Positions 1 through 8,603 of a DNA stretch of 64,000 nucleotides are shown here, in pieces. Positions within the stretch are counted from its first letter, which is position 1, and each line of letters starts with the position of its first letter. Position numbers and translations under genes: made by a program. Under the pieces are notes generated by a model. It worked only from the letters and a program-made list of their open reading frames with translations. It did not search any database and was not told where the DNA came from. Source of the DNA: Nostoc commune NIES-4072 (GTDB taxonomy: Bacteria > Cyanobacteriota > Cyanobacteriia > Cyanobacteriales > Nostocaceae); the NCBI RefSeq assembly GCF_003113895.1, contig NZ_BDUD01000001.1:502356-566355 (forward strand), given 5' to 3'.

Positions 1-743
1 TTATCGCCACACTTCATCAAAAATTCATTTTAGGAAAATATACTTAAACAAAAACTTTATAAAATCTACATTTTCCTGTTGATGAATCTTTATTTTTAAT
101 AATTTGTACATTTAGGTATCACTTTCTGCCTAATAAAGTTGCAGAAATAGCGATTTAGTATCAGACTCTAAAAGTGTAAAGCTAAGAGTTTGAGTAAGGA
201 GAATTGAAACTTGAACACTAGTGCAAGTAGTTTTTTGGTATAAAAATATACTTAACTCTCAGAGTATAGATTCTAACCAATAGTTTGAATCGTTTTTTAT
301 TTATGAAAATCTTTAAATTCAGATATCTTAAACAAAACTTATTTTAAGGTTAACTTAGACGCCAAATAAGGCGTAAGTCTGTATTTCTGAACTCTCTCAA
401 AAAGGCGAATTTAATAAAGTACAAAATCTCGCCCCCAACCCCTCTCCTTACTACTATCGTTTATACCCAAGTCGAATCAGGAATCAAATGGAGAGAAAAG
501 TAGGACTTGTGTACACACCGTAGCTCCTTACTAAGAAACTGACAAATAAAAAAATATCCAACTATTTATTGTGGCGTGGGCGACACGAGCATTCCACAAA
601 TAGTAATTTATTTGTTGGAAGTTTCTAATGAGAGAGGAGACTTTGATCTCGTCAAAGGCGGGTAAGGTTAAAAACCACATTTAGATGTTATTTAATTCAC
701 ATTCCTATCAAACTTTATATTTGATACTTAGTGGTAGTTGGTA
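1..743. other. Gene-free, AT-rich left end with repeat debris
   Basis: I see no credible coding sequence here. Positions 548-574 hold an AT-rich motif (AAATATCCAACTATTTATTG) that recurs, slightly changed, upstream of two RTX genes near 40676-40702 and 45426-45453. Around 430-500 there is text typical of degraded Nostoc intergenic repeats (runs of CCCC with ACCCCTCTCC). No tRNA-like fold or promoter could be supported. Confidence 0.5.
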
Positions 744-998
744 TTATTTAGTTGCCCTAAATTGTTCTCCTTTGTTTTGAGTTTGTTTGGACTCATTTTC
801 CTGCAAAAGTCTGTTGGTAATAATTAAGACAATGATTAATAATCCAAACTGAATCTGCCAGGGTGCTAATACTAAACTGAAAATTAAGCTAATAGCTGCA
901 AATACACCTGCAATATATGCAAGTTCATCACTACTCTTGTTAAAGAAGTAGCCAGTAGCTAAAGCCGTACACAGTGGTATCAAAAAGAACAAAGCCAT
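744..998 (-). CDS. Small membrane protein of unknown function
   Basis: I do not recognise this protein. The reading frame can be extended to a TTG at 1088, but the ATG at 998 is preferred because it gives a clean 84-residue protein that begins directly with a hydrophobic segment (MALFFLIPLCTALATGYFF). Two or three membrane segments are visible at roughly residues 2-20, 30-46 and 48-60, followed by a hydrophilic tail rich in Gln, Glu and Lys. The N-terminal extension from the TTG is polar and adds nothing domain-like. It stands alone, with gene-poor DNA on both sides. Hydrophobic segments arise easily by chance in AT-rich DNA, so confidence is moderate. Confidence 0.5.
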   Translation of the reverse strand: MALFFLIPLCTALATGYFFNKSSDELAYIAGVFAAISLIFSLVLAPWQIQFGLLIIVLIITNRLLQENESKQTQNKGEQFRATK

Positions 999-1529
999 TT
1001 TACTAACTTCTGAACTATAAGTTGTTGTGTTGTGCTTATAAAACAAACCGAAATTGTTTTTTGGAATTGTGGTTAATTTTACATCCAATCAGGTTTTAGC
1101 CACAACAGCCCATTGAAATAAATATTATAGAAAATCAAGATTACGCAACGTCCTATCTTACACAAATTGGAATAATTCTTGCGACACAAGTAGCGCCCAA
1201 AACCTTGGCTAATACTTCTTCTGTGGTCGATGGTAAGCCAAACAGTAGTTTACCAGACGCTAGGCGTAGCTTGGTGAGGAGTGCAAAATACTTTCTGGTG
1301 ACACACTCCCGATTCAGTATAGCTGCGCTATGCTATACAAACTCTTGTTTAACCACGCAGATTGGAAAGCTTTTAAACTTGCAAAGGCGGGTTTTGTCTA
1401 TTTAGCCAATTGCACTTTTGTGAGCAATCATCTAGTAAGTTAGCTTAAAACTTTGGCCTTGCGCCAGGATAAGGATCTAGCATATTAACTTTAGAAGTAG
1501 CATTTTCATTTTTTCATTTTAGACACTCA
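999..1529. other. Intergenic region with palindromic repeat text
   Basis: Nothing here is convincing as a gene. A short open frame at 1205-1405 runs through repeat-like DNA (GACGCTAGGCGTAGC and a near-palindromic ATAGCTGCGCTATGCTAT around 1318-1337) common between cyanobacterial genes. The last 60 bases before tex are AT-rich and probably carry its promoter, but no clear boxes can be assigned. Confidence 0.45.
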
Positions 1530-3689
1530 ATGCTGAACATTCCTCAATTACTGGCAACTGAAATAAACCTCAAACCTCATCAGGTGCAAAACGCGCTGGA
1601 ACTTTTGGCGGAGGGTGCAACAATTCCTTTTATTGCACGTTATCGTAAAGAGCGCACCGATGAGATGAATGAAGTGCAACTCCGTGAACTGGCTGATCGA
1701 TATACTTATTTAACAGAACTGGAAGAACGAAAATCTGTGATTTTAAGTGCGATCGCAGAACTTGGTAAACTCACAGATGAACTCAAAGCCAAAATCTCAT
1801 CCTGCTTACAAAAAACCGAACTTGAGGATTTATATCTACCCTATCGCCCAAAACGACGCACCCGCGCCACTATCGCCAGAGAAAAAGGACTCGAACCACT
1901 AGCGGAATTCATCAAGTTGCTAAATGTAAAAAATGCTGCAACGGCTTCACTAGAAGAAGAAGCCGCTAAGTATATTTCTGAAGCCAAGGGAGTAAAAACA
2001 GCAGAAGAAGCGCTCAAAGGCGCTGCTGATATTTTAGCGGAAGAAGTGGCTGAAAAGGCTGAATTACGGGCATATATCCGCGATTATCTTCTCGAAGAAG
2101 GGGTATTTGTCTCCCGCATCAAAGATGATTATCCCGAAGGTACAACCAAATTTGAGATGTACCGTAATTATCAAATTAAGGTAAAAAATATTGCACCACA
2201 CAATATGCTGGCGTTGTGTCGGGGTGAAACGGAGAAAGTATTAAGCTTTGAAATTGCTTTTGATGAGGATACGGTACTTTACTATCTTGAGTCGAAAGAA
2301 ATTAAAACCAAAGTTCGGACAATTCGGGATTTTTATCAAGCGATGTTGAAGGATGCATTCAATCGTTTGATGAAAGTCTCTCTAATGGGAGAGGTAATTT
2401 CTGAGAAGAAAGTCTATGCAGACATGGAATCAATCAAGACATTTGAAACTAATCTGCGAGAGTTGCTGCTGTCTCCACCAGCCGGAATGAAACCCACCTT
2501 GGCGATAGACCCTGGATTTAGAACTGGGTGTAAAGTTGCTGTGCTCGACCAAACGGGGAAATTTATGGAATACCAAGCGGTTTTTCCTCACCAAGCGGCT
2601 GAACAACGCGCTAAAGCTGCACAAACTGTCAAAAATCTGATTGAAAAGTACAAGATTGAGTTAATCGCCATCGGTAACGGTACAGCCTCCCGCGAGACAG
2701 AGGAGTTTGTCACACAAGTATTGCAAACCATAGAACGCAAACCAGTTAAGGTGATGGTAAATGAATCTGGTGCATCTATATATTCTGCTAGTATTGTGGC
2801 GTTAGAAGAGTTTCCCGATTTAGATATTACCGTGCGCGGTGCAATTAGTATCGGCCGCCGTTTGCAAGATCCTCTAGCGGAACTTGTGAAAATCGATCCC
2901 AAATCTATTGGTGTGGGACAATATCAGCACGATGTCGATCAGAAGTTGCTGAAAAAGAAATTGGATGAGACTGTAGAAAGCTGCGTTAACTATGTCGGCG
3001 TAGACTTGAACATGGCCTCCAAAGAACTTCTGACTTCCGTCTCTGGAATTACGGCAACAGTTGCCAATAACATTGTCGCCTATCGTAACCAGAATGGAGC
3101 CTTTAAAAATCGCCGACAACTTTTGAAAATTCCAAAGCTGGGGCCAAAGGCCTTTGAACAAGCGGCGGGTTTTCTGCGGATTCGCGGCGGTGATAACCCA
3201 TTGGATAATACAGCAGTGCATCCAGAAAGTTATTCTGTAGTAGAAGCGATCGCATCTGATCTAAATGTGCCATTAAATCAGGTGACACAAATTGCTGAAA
3301 AACTTAAAAAGACCAACCTGAAAAAATATGTTACCGATAGCGTTGGCGAACCCACACTGCGCGACATCCTCAGCGAACTAGAAAAACCAGGTAGAGATCC
3401 CCGTGCAGAATTTAAGTATGCCACCTTCAAAGAAGGAATTAAGGAAATCAGGGACTTAAAGGTGGGAATGGAACTAGAGGGAATGATCACAAATGTCGCC
3501 AACTTCGGCGCTTTCGTTGATATCGGCGTACATCAAGATGGCTTGGTGCATATATCCCAACTTGCTGATAGATTTGTAGACGATCCCAAAAAAGTTGTCA
3601 AAGTCGGACAAGTAGTCAAAGTACAGGTCTTAGAAATCAACGAGAAACTTAAGCGGATTAGTTTGTCGATGAAAGCAGTTAAACAATAA
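1530..3689 (+). CDS. tex: Tex family RNA-binding transcription accessory protein
   Basis: Full-length Tex protein of 719 residues, the usual bacterial length. Tex is a cytoplasmic nucleic-acid-binding protein related to eukaryotic Spt6 and implicated in transcription. The N-terminal helical Tex domain starts at once (MLNIPQLLATEI, then FIARYRKERTDEM near residues 34-46). A YqgF/RuvC-like RNase-H fold lies near residues 320-450 (LAIDPGFRTGCK). Helix-hairpin-helix segments follow near 485-560 (GPKAFEQAAGFLRI). A C-terminal S1 domain occupies about residues 645-719 (GMITNVANFGAFVDIGVHQD). ATG at 1530 matches the normal family N-terminus. The ferredoxin gene starts 13 bp after the stop, so the two are probably co-transcribed. 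Several GCGATCGC sites lie inside. Confidence 0.95.
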   Translation: MLNIPQLLATEINLKPHQVQNALELLAEGATIPFIARYRKERTDEMNEVQLRELADRYTYLTELEERKSVILSAIAELGKLTDELKAKISSCLQKTELEDLYLPYRPKRRTRATIAREKGLEPLAEFIKLLNVKNAATASLEEEAAKYISEAKGVKTAEEALKGAADILAEEVAEKAELRAYIRDYLLEEGVFVSRIKDDYPEGTTKFEMYRNYQIKVKNIAPHNMLALCRGETEKVLSFEIAFDEDTVLYYLESKEIKTKVRTIRDFYQAMLKDAFNRLMKVSLMGEVISEKKVYADMESIKTFETNLRELLLSPPAGMKPTLAIDPGFRTGCKVAVLDQTGKFMEYQAVFPHQAAEQRAKAAQTVKNLIEKYKIELIAIGNGTASRETEEFVTQVLQTIERKPVKVMVNESGASIYSASIVALEEFPDLDITVRGAISIGRRLQDPLAELVKIDPKSIGVGQYQHDVDQKLLKKKLDETVESCVNYVGVDLNMASKELLTSVSGITATVANNIVAYRNQNGAFKNRRQLLKIPKLGPKAFEQAAGFLRIRGGDNPLDNTAVHPESYSVVEAIASDLNVPLNQVTQIAEKLKKTNLKKYVTDSVGEPTLRDILSELEKPGRDPRAEFKYATFKEGIKEIRDLKVGMELEGMITNVANFGAFVDIGVHQDGLVHISQLADRFVDDPKKVVKVGQVVKVQVLEINEKLKRISLSMKAVKQ

Positions 3690-3702
3690 TTACAAACAGC
3701 AG

Positions 3703-4044
3703 ATGGCAGTTTATCAAGTTCAATTCATCAACCCTACACTTGGATTAGATCGTACCATTCCAGTACCAGACGATCAATATATTCTGGATATCGCAGAAGA
3801 ATCAGGTATCCGCCTACCATCTGGGTGCAAACAAGGCGAATGTTCTGCTTGTGTCGCCAAACTCATTAGCGGTGAAGTCGATCAAAGTGAGCAAAAATTT
3901 CTGCGCCCAAGTGAAGTACAGGCTGGTTATGTTGTTACTTGTGTAACTTACCCCTTATCTAATTGCACTTTAGAAACCCATCAAGAACAAATCTTGTATA
4001 AATCAGCGCTTTACTATCAGCCTGAGTCGGGAAAATCCAAGTGA
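3703..4044 (+). CDS. Plant-type [2Fe-2S] ferredoxin
   Basis: A 113-residue soluble electron carrier of the plant-type ferredoxin fold. The four cluster ligands are visible as Cys42, Cys47 and Cys50 in GCKQGECSAC and Cys80 in GYVVTC. The spacing C-x4-C-x2-C is canonical, but the CSAC context differs from the CSTC of the main photosynthetic PetF, and a C-terminal extension of about 15 residues goes beyond the usual 97-99. It is therefore more likely an alternative ferredoxin than the major photosystem I acceptor. Its redox partner cannot be read from sequence. It follows tex by 13 bp, consistent with one transcript, although the functions are unrelated. Confidence 0.92.
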   Translation: MAVYQVQFINPTLGLDRTIPVPDDQYILDIAEESGIRLPSGCKQGECSACVAKLISGEVDQSEQKFLRPSEVQAGYVVTCVTYPLSNCTLETHQEQILYKSALYYQPESGKSK

Positions 4045-4074
4045 TTGACATATTAATCAGTTGAGAAGATTTTT

Positions 4075-4144
4075 AGGTTGGGTTAAAGGTAGTGAAATCC
4101 GACAAAGCGGTGAAAATGTTGGGTTTCCTTCCTCAACCCAACCT
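4075..4144. repeat. Palindromic intergenic repeat (AGGTTGGGTT inverted ends)
   Basis: AGGTTGGGTT at 4075-4084 is matched by its inverse complement AACCCAACCT at 4135-4144, bounding a 70-bp element just after the ferredoxin gene. A short open frame (4061-4267) crosses it but looks like translated repeat, not a gene. Elements with these ends are common in Nostoc-type genomes. It could fold in RNA and help end the tex-ferredoxin transcript. Confidence 0.6.
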
Positions 4145-4319
4145 ACCCCGGAGTGCTTTTTTAAGCAAAATCTAGGTAGTATTGAAATCGCTATATTTTT
4201 CTCAATGATCGGCCTAACGGTAGAACCAAATTCTATCTTGCAAGAGAGGTTAAAACCTAATAGATAGCTGAATATGAGATAAGAAGTTACAAAAAATCTT
4301 TAGTGATTAGGTAAGAAAA

Positions 4320-4718
4320 ATGTTAACACCATTATTAACCGCCCTAGCTACAGCTTTGAGCCTGTTGATTGTTGATTTAGTTGTTCCAGGCGTTAATATT
4401 GCTAACTTTCCCGCAGCTATAATTGCTGCTTTAGTAATTGGTCTAATTAACGGTTCAGTTAAACCAGTTTTGTCTACTCTTTCTCTACCACTTAACTTTC
4501 TATCATTTGGAGCATTTTCACTCGTCGTCAACGGTTTATGTTTCTGGTTAGCAGCAGTGCTAGTTCCTGGGTTTGCAGTTCGCGGAATTCTTGGTTTCCT
4601 TCTTGGGCCGGTGATCCTAACTTTTGCTAACACCTTCATTAACAACTACTTTGTTGAAAGAAACCTGTTAACCGGCAGTGGAGATGTAAAAAGTCAAGGT
4701 GAATTACCTTCTAGATAA
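4320..4718 (+). CDS. Phage holin superfamily IV-like membrane protein
   Basis: A 132-residue integral membrane protein of the family annotated as 'phage holin family protein' (mycobacterial four-TM holin superfamily) and widespread in bacteria as chromosomal genes outside prophages. Four hydrophobic segments are visible at about residues 2-20, 27-50, 58-80 and 86-112. The loop LINGSVKPVLSTLSLPLNFL between segments 2 and 3 is the family's most recognisable part. There are no phage genes around it, so the holin name reflects homology, not a lysis role. A 16-bp perfect hairpin follows the stop, so it is probably monocistronic. Confidence 0.8.
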   Translation: MLTPLLTALATALSLLIVDLVVPGVNIANFPAAIIAALVIGLINGSVKPVLSTLSLPLNFLSFGAFSLVVNGLCFWLAAVLVPGFAVRGILGFLLGPVILTFANTFINNYFVERNLLTGSGDVKSQGELPSR

Positions 4719-4721
4719 GTA

Positions 4722-4769
4722 TTATTTGGAGTAGAAATACGCATTTTATTACGTTTCTACTCCAAATAA
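4722..4769 (+). terminator. Long-stem hairpin after the holin-like gene
   Basis: A perfect 16-bp inverted repeat (TTATTTGGAGTAGAAA at 4722-4737 and its complement at 4754-4769) with a 16-nt loop starts 4 bp after the stop codon at 4718. No strong T run follows, so it may act as a 3' stabilising hairpin or factor-assisted stop rather than a textbook intrinsic terminator. Confidence 0.55.
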
Positions 4770-4848
4770 AATATCCGAAGGTGAATTTCCTAATTCGGTA
4801 TCTTCAGCAGAATGTAATTAAAGAAAATCACAAAAATACGGAAAAATC

Positions 4849-5040
4849 ATGAAATTAGTTCGTTTTCTTCTAGGTTTGTTAGTGCCTCCTTTAGGCGTTT
4901 TCCTGACTGTTGGAGTTGGGCCAACTCTATTTATTAACATCTTGCTCACAGTTCTAGGTTGGCTACCCGGTAGTATTCATGCAATTTGGGTCATTGCCAA
5001 GCGTGATGAACAACTAAATAGGGAAGGAAATATTTACTAA
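4849..5040 (+). CDS. YqaE/Pmp3 family small membrane protein
   Basis: A 63-residue protein with the two-transmembrane Pmp3/YqaE/UPF0057 pattern: segment one around residues 4-26 (LLGLLVPPLGVFLTVGVG) and segment two around 29-50 (NILLTVLGWLPGSIHAIWV), ending in a short charged tail. The PPLGV and GWLPGSIHA motifs are diagnostic. Members are induced by salt or cold and affect membrane potential in yeast and plants; the bacterial role is less clear. It stands alone about 130 bp after the holin-like gene and 350 bp before a converging coiled-coil gene. Confidence 0.9.
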   Translation: MKLVRFLLGLLVPPLGVFLTVGVGPTLFINILLTVLGWLPGSIHAIWVIAKRDEQLNREGNIY

Positions 5041-5392
5041 TACGTAAGATGAATTTTAGGGAATCTTAAGTAGGGTGCGTTATGGCTAAAGCTGTAACGC
5101 ACCATTTTAGTTTCTAGTAGAATTAGAGATTATAAAATCTAACCCCCTTCCCGAAGCGGGAAGGAGAAAAAATTCAAAGCCTCTCTCCTTTTAGGAGAGT
5201 ACCTCACTAGTCCTACGATTATGGTAATTTAGATATTTTTCAGCTTATCAAGCGATGCGTTAGCGTTTGGCTAACGCACCCTACGAAAAGTGAATCTTTA
5301 ATAATTATACAGATACTTTTGTAGGGGCACGGCAATGCCATGTCCCTACAAAAATTCTATATGTATCAGAGTTTTGTCAAAAGCAGTCTAGT
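5041..5392. repeat. Intergenic cluster of palindromic repeats
   Basis: This gene-free stretch carries several nested inverted repeats. TAGGGTGCGTTA near 5071 is answered by TAACGCACCCTA near 5272-5284, and a smaller hairpin GTGCGTTA...TAACGCAC sits at about 5075-5102. CCCTTCCCGAAGCGGGAAGG lies around 5146-5165. A near-perfect stem GTAGGGGCACGGC/GCCATGTCCCTAC lies at 5321-5350. All look like dispersed cyanobacterial repeats. The last could also sit in the 3' end of the converging gene at 5393-6193. Confidence 0.6.
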
Positions 5393-6193
5393 CTATTTGT
5401 GAATAGTATCCCGCTCTTTATTCGCAGGTTCCTTATCTTTGAATAAGTCAGCTGCCGTTAAGAGTAACTCTCTCAACGTCTGTTTAATTTGATGTTCTTT
5501 TCTTGCTAGAGATGTACCAGCTTCACCCAGTTTATCTTCAAGCTGCGATCGCTTCTGTTCTACCTGCACAGCCATAGATTCTGCTTGAGGACGAGCTTTA
5601 TCGTACCAGTGTTTAGCTTCGTCTAGATAATCCTGAACTTCCATATTACGTCCGCCATAGCGTGCAGCTAAGTTAGCTCGGACAATGGCTAGCTGCGCTT
5701 GCAGTTGGGCGTAACGTTTCTTTAACAATCCGGCTTCTTCACTATCTTTAAGAGCATTGATAGCTGAATCAATTGCAGTTTTAGTACTAGCAGGTTTTTC
5801 CTTACCTGTCTCTTCAATTTCTGCCAAAATTACATCAACCTCTTGCTGGAGTTTTTCTTCTTCACCATCTAGTTGAGCCTGTAGCCGTTTTATATCTGTC
5901 TGAGTTTTAGCAATGCTTTCGTGTCTTTTGCTGTTAATCCCTTCCAGCGCTCCTTCAATAGAAGCTGTCACTTCATCTTTAAGTTCGCCACCTTTTTCTT
6001 GGAAGTTTTCAATTACAGCAGAAACGGCATCTTTAACAAGACTACGAAGTTCACTAGAACCTTGCTTAAACTCAGAACCTACTTGAGAAACTGCGGATTT
6101 CACAATTTCCCGAATCCGCTCAGTTCTTAATTGTCCAGTTTCTTTAGCTTGTTGCAGGTCTGCTTGAATTTGTTGTTTGATATTGTTAGGCAT
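5393..6193 (-). CDS. Coiled-coil protein of unknown function
   Basis: I do not recognise a named domain. The 266-residue product is soluble, highly charged and almost entirely helical: residues 20-90 are Glu/Lys/Ser/Val-rich amphipathic helix, residues 90-125 and 160-190 have strong heptad character (IKRLQAQLDGEEEKLQQEV), and the C-terminus ends KEPANKERDTIHK. Composition recalls apolipoprotein-like or LEA-like stress proteins, which is inference only. The ATG at 6193 is preferred over the TTG two codons upstream; TAAGAG precedes it as a weak ribosome site. It converges on the YqaE/Pmp3 gene. Confidence 0.8.
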   Translation of the reverse strand: MPNNIKQQIQADLQQAKETGQLRTERIREIVKSAVSQVGSEFKQGSSELRSLVKDAVSAVIENFQEKGGELKDEVTASIEGALEGINSKRHESIAKTQTDIKRLQAQLDGEEEKLQQEVDVILAEIEETGKEKPASTKTAIDSAINALKDSEEAGLLKKRYAQLQAQLAIVRANLAARYGGRNMEVQDYLDEAKHWYDKARPQAESMAVQVEQKRSQLEDKLGEAGTSLARKEHQIKQTLRELLLTAADLFKDKEPANKERDTIHK

Positions 6194-6381
6194 TTTCAAC
6201 TCTTAGGGTTTAACTATTTTGGATAATATTTTCTAGACATGTTCCCATACCCACATTATGGCGTAGCCTAAAAAGGCTAGGCACTTCCTTTAGATAGAAA
6301 ATAATAACCCGAAAGAGGTGATGTGTAGCATGTTGCCCATTCGTGAGATGATTAATTGTTAGTAGTAATTGAGATGCAAAT

Positions 6382-6606
6382 ATGTGGCGAGTAAATATTA
6401 CTTGTTCAGCCGATGCTTGGAAGCTCTATGGTATTGAATTTAAAGCGATCGCAGAAAAATATCAAGGTGAATTGATTGGTTCTAAAAAAATGCCAGATGG
6501 GACGCGCATCATGTCTTATAAAATTGAGGATGTTAGCGATGCCGAAGCCTTTCAAGAAGATTGTGCAAATTTTGCTGGATTTACAACTGACTTTGAATCC
6601 TTGTAG
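6382..6606 (+). CDS. Conserved small cyanobacterial protein, unknown function
   Basis: A 74-residue soluble protein with balanced, non-repetitive composition (MWRVNITCSADAWKLYG at the start, DAEAFQEDCANFAGF near the end). It has no signal peptide or membrane segment and contains two cysteines, which might be paired or redox active. It looks like a real cyanobacterial orphan family because codon use is normal and a GCGATCGC lies inside in frame. The cytochrome gene begins 55 bp downstream, so shared transcription is possible. Function unknown. Confidence 0.65.
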   Translation: MWRVNITCSADAWKLYGIEFKAIAEKYQGELIGSKKMPDGTRIMSYKIEDVSDAEAFQEDCANFAGFTTDFESL

Positions 6607-6661
6607 TATTGGCTCTGACATTAATCTTTGCAACCAATATGTCCAAATCAGGAGAAGTTAA

Positions 6662-6997
6662 TTGAAAAGACTACTTACATTAGTATTAGTAACATTTTTG
6701 TTGTTGATAAGCACTTTTACTTTACCTGCTAGTGCAGCAGACACAGTTAACGGTGAACAAATATTTAGTGTTCAATGTGCTGGTTGTCATATCAACGGCA
6801 GCAACATCATCAGGCGAGGTAAAAATCTCAAAAAGCAAGCGCTGAAAAAGTATGGTATGGATTCAATAGAGGCAGTTACATCTATAGTTACCAATGGTAA
6901 AAATAATATGTCAGCCTACAAAGAGCGTCTTACTGAACAGCAAATTCAAGACGTTGCTGCTTACGTTCTCCAACAAGCTGAAAAAGGCTGGCCTTAG
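6662..6997 (+). CDS. Cytochrome c6-like (c553 family) c-type cytochrome
   Basis: A periplasmic or lumenal class I cytochrome c of 111 residues. Residues 1-25 form a Sec signal peptide ending ASA before ADTVNGEQIF. Haem attaches through Cys39-x-x-Cys42-His43 (CAGCH). The likely distal ligand is Met83 in KNNMSAY, and VAAYVLQQAEKGWP matches the C-terminal helix of the cytochrome c6/c553 family. The Met loop differs from the AMPAF of major cytochrome c6, so it is more likely a c6B/c6C-type paralogue than the main PSI donor. The start is a TTG preceded by AGGAGAAG at about 6650-6657. A large inverted-repeat element begins right after the stop. Confidence 0.88.
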   Translation: MKRLLTLVLVTFLLLISTFTLPASAADTVNGEQIFSVQCAGCHINGSNIIRRGKNLKKQALKKYGMDSIEAVTSIVTNGKNNMSAYKERLTEQQIQDVAAYVLQQAEKGWP

Positions 6998-6998
6998 G

Positions 6999-7209
6999 AG
7001 AGACGTGATTAATCGCGTCTGTACAAAAGTTAGGAGTTCAAAGTTAGGAGTTAAGAGTTAAGATTTAAGAGTTATTGATTATCGCTGTTATAAATGGTTC
7101 TTAAGAAGGCATAAAGTCTAAGAATGTTGTAATAAGATGCTTCCGAACTCACAAATTCTTCATTCTTCTCACTGCTAACTATTGTACAGACGCGATTAAT
7201 CGCGTCTCT
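6999..7209. repeat. 211-bp inverted-repeat element with heptad repeats inside
   Basis: The ends are 28-bp inverted repeats (6999-7026 and 7182-7209) that match at 27 of 28 positions. Each contains the palindromic core GATTAATCGCGTCT; the right end holds a perfect 20-bp palindrome (7188-7207). Between them, around 7030-7075, are short repeats of AGTTAGGAGTTAAGAGTTA. It fills the whole gap between the cytochrome and aldo/keto reductase genes. It looks like a non-coding mobile or folded repeat. Confidence 0.65.
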
Positions 7210-7229
7210 TCTCACTCCTAAACTTGAAA

Positions 7230-8249
7230 ATGAACTTACCCGCAGCTAGCCGTCTCCAATTCACTCCTGATTTGAACATTTGCCGGATCTTAAATGGGAT
7301 GTGGCAAGTCTCCGGCGCACACGGACGGATCAATCCCCAAGTCGCTATTGAGACTATGTTCAAATATGTAGATGCAGGCTTTACTACTTGGGATTTAGCA
7401 GACCACTATGGCCCCGCAGAAGACTTTATTGGTGAGTTTCGCTGTCAACTAATTGACACTCGTGGTAAAGATGCTTTATCTCAGGTGCAAGCTTTTACAA
7501 AATGGGTGCCTCGTCCTGGCAAAATGACGAAAAAACTCGTTGAGGAAAATATTGATATTTCCCTAAGAAGGATGAATGTGGAATCGTTAGATTTGATGCA
7601 ATTCCATTGGTGGGAATATCAGGATAAAAATTACCTGGATGCCCTCAAATATATGGCAGAATTTCAGACTGAGGGTAAAATTAAGCATTTAGGTTTAACT
7701 AATTTTGACACAGAAAACTTGAAGCTGATTACCGAAGCAGGGATCAAAATTGTTTCTAACCAAGTGCAATTTTCCCTTGTTGACCGCCGTCCCGAAGTTA
7801 ATATGGTGCAGTTTTGTCAACAGCATGACATAAAGCTTTTTACTTACGGTACACTGTGCGGCGGTTTGTTATCAGAAAACTATTTGGGAAAACCGGAACC
7901 GCGAGGATTTGATTTATCCACTGCTAGTTTGAAAAAATATAAAAATATGATCGATGCTTGGGGTGGTTGGCGATTATTTCAAGAGTTGCTGGCTATCCTG
8001 AAGGAAATTGCTAATAAGCATGGAGTGAGCATTTCTAACGTAGCAGTGCGTTACATTTTAGATCAACCAACTGTGGGAGGTGTGATAGTTGGTGCAAGAC
8101 TTGGTGTATCTGAACATATAGAAGATAATGCCAAAGTATTTAGTTTTAGTTTAGATGAAGACGATCGCGATCGCATCAATGCAGTATCTCGCCAATCACG
8201 CGATTTATACCAGCTAATCGGCGATTGCGGCGACGAATATCGCCGATAA
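7230..8249 (+). CDS. Aldo/keto reductase family oxidoreductase
   Basis: A 339-residue cytoplasmic NAD(P)H-dependent reductase with the (beta/alpha)8 fold of the family. The catalytic tetrad is visible: Asp and Tyr in TWDLADHYGPAED, Lys in FTKWVPRPGK, and His in DLMQFHWWEYQ. The cofactor-binding C-terminal part includes VGGVIVGAR. The ATG at 7230 is chosen over an upstream in-frame TTG at 7224 because the family starts near here. The substrate cannot be deduced. A possible gene remnant (8252-8428) lies immediately downstream. Confidence 0.93.
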   Translation: MNLPAASRLQFTPDLNICRILNGMWQVSGAHGRINPQVAIETMFKYVDAGFTTWDLADHYGPAEDFIGEFRCQLIDTRGKDALSQVQAFTKWVPRPGKMTKKLVEENIDISLRRMNVESLDLMQFHWWEYQDKNYLDALKYMAEFQTEGKIKHLGLTNFDTENLKLITEAGIKIVSNQVQFSLVDRRPEVNMVQFCQQHDIKLFTYGTLCGGLLSENYLGKPEPRGFDLSTASLKKYKNMIDAWGGWRLFQELLAILKEIANKHGVSISNVAVRYILDQPTVGGVIVGARLGVSEHIEDNAKVFSFSLDEDDRDRINAVSRQSRDLYQLIGDCGDEYRR

Positions 8250-8251
8250 TT

Positions 8252-8428
8252 GTTTCTTTACCTGCTAACGCTATTGTAGAAAATGCCCTCGAAGAATTCC
8301 TCAGCTAACGTGGTTATTTACCTCCACAAAAGCAAGGTTTACGCCTAACTCCTGCATCCAAGGGAAGTGGATTTAAAGATACATCAGTAAATCACGATAA
8401 AATTCTAGCTGAACAAGCGTTTTCGTAA
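8252..8428 (+). pseudogene. Possible degenerate gene fragment after the reductase
   Basis: One frame reads through about 58 codons of ordinary composition, with VENALEEFLS before an internal TAA near 8305-8307 and RGYLPPQKQGLRLTPASKG after it, then stops at 8426-8428. The continued protein-like codon choice on both sides of the single stop suggests a decayed gene, but there is no start codon with a ribosome site and no family I recognise. Confidence 0.3.
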
Positions 8429-8442
8429 GCCACAATGTGAGT

Positions 8443-8569
8443 CAATACTGCTCGGGTAAAGGATTTTTAACTCAGAATCAGGTTTGGGGAAAAGGTTACT
8501 GGGTTTGGGTTAAAGGTTTTTTCTTTCCCTTTTCCCTTTCCCCTTTTCCCCAAAACCCGACAAGTATTG
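8443..8569. mobile_element. MITE with 10-bp target-site duplication
   Basis: Terminal inverted repeats CAATACTGCTCGGGT (8443-8457) and ACCCGACAAGTATTG (8555-8569) match at 13 of 15 positions. The element is directly flanked by CAATGTGAGT (8433-8442) and CAATGTGATT (8570-8579), a 9/10 direct repeat as expected for a target duplication of about 10 bp. The 127-bp body is non-coding, with a C/T-rich run. Size and structure fit a miniature element mobilised by an IS with long duplications, such as IS4-like families; no transposase is in this window. Confidence 0.75.
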
Positions 8570-8603
8570 CAATGTGATTGACAAGATTCTGCAATTACTC
8601 TCC

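Noticed and set aside
1205..1405. 66-codon gene
   Set aside because: It lies in palindromic intergenic repeat text (GCTAGGCGTAGC) with no ribosome site.
4061..4267. 68-codon small gene after the ferredoxin
   Set aside because: The frame crosses a palindromic repeat with AGGTTGGGTT ends, lacks a convincing start and has repeat-derived protein text.
4320..4718. Phage or lysis cassette suggested by the holin name
   Set aside because: No endolysin, spanin or other phage genes are near; the family is widespread as ordinary chromosomal membrane proteins.
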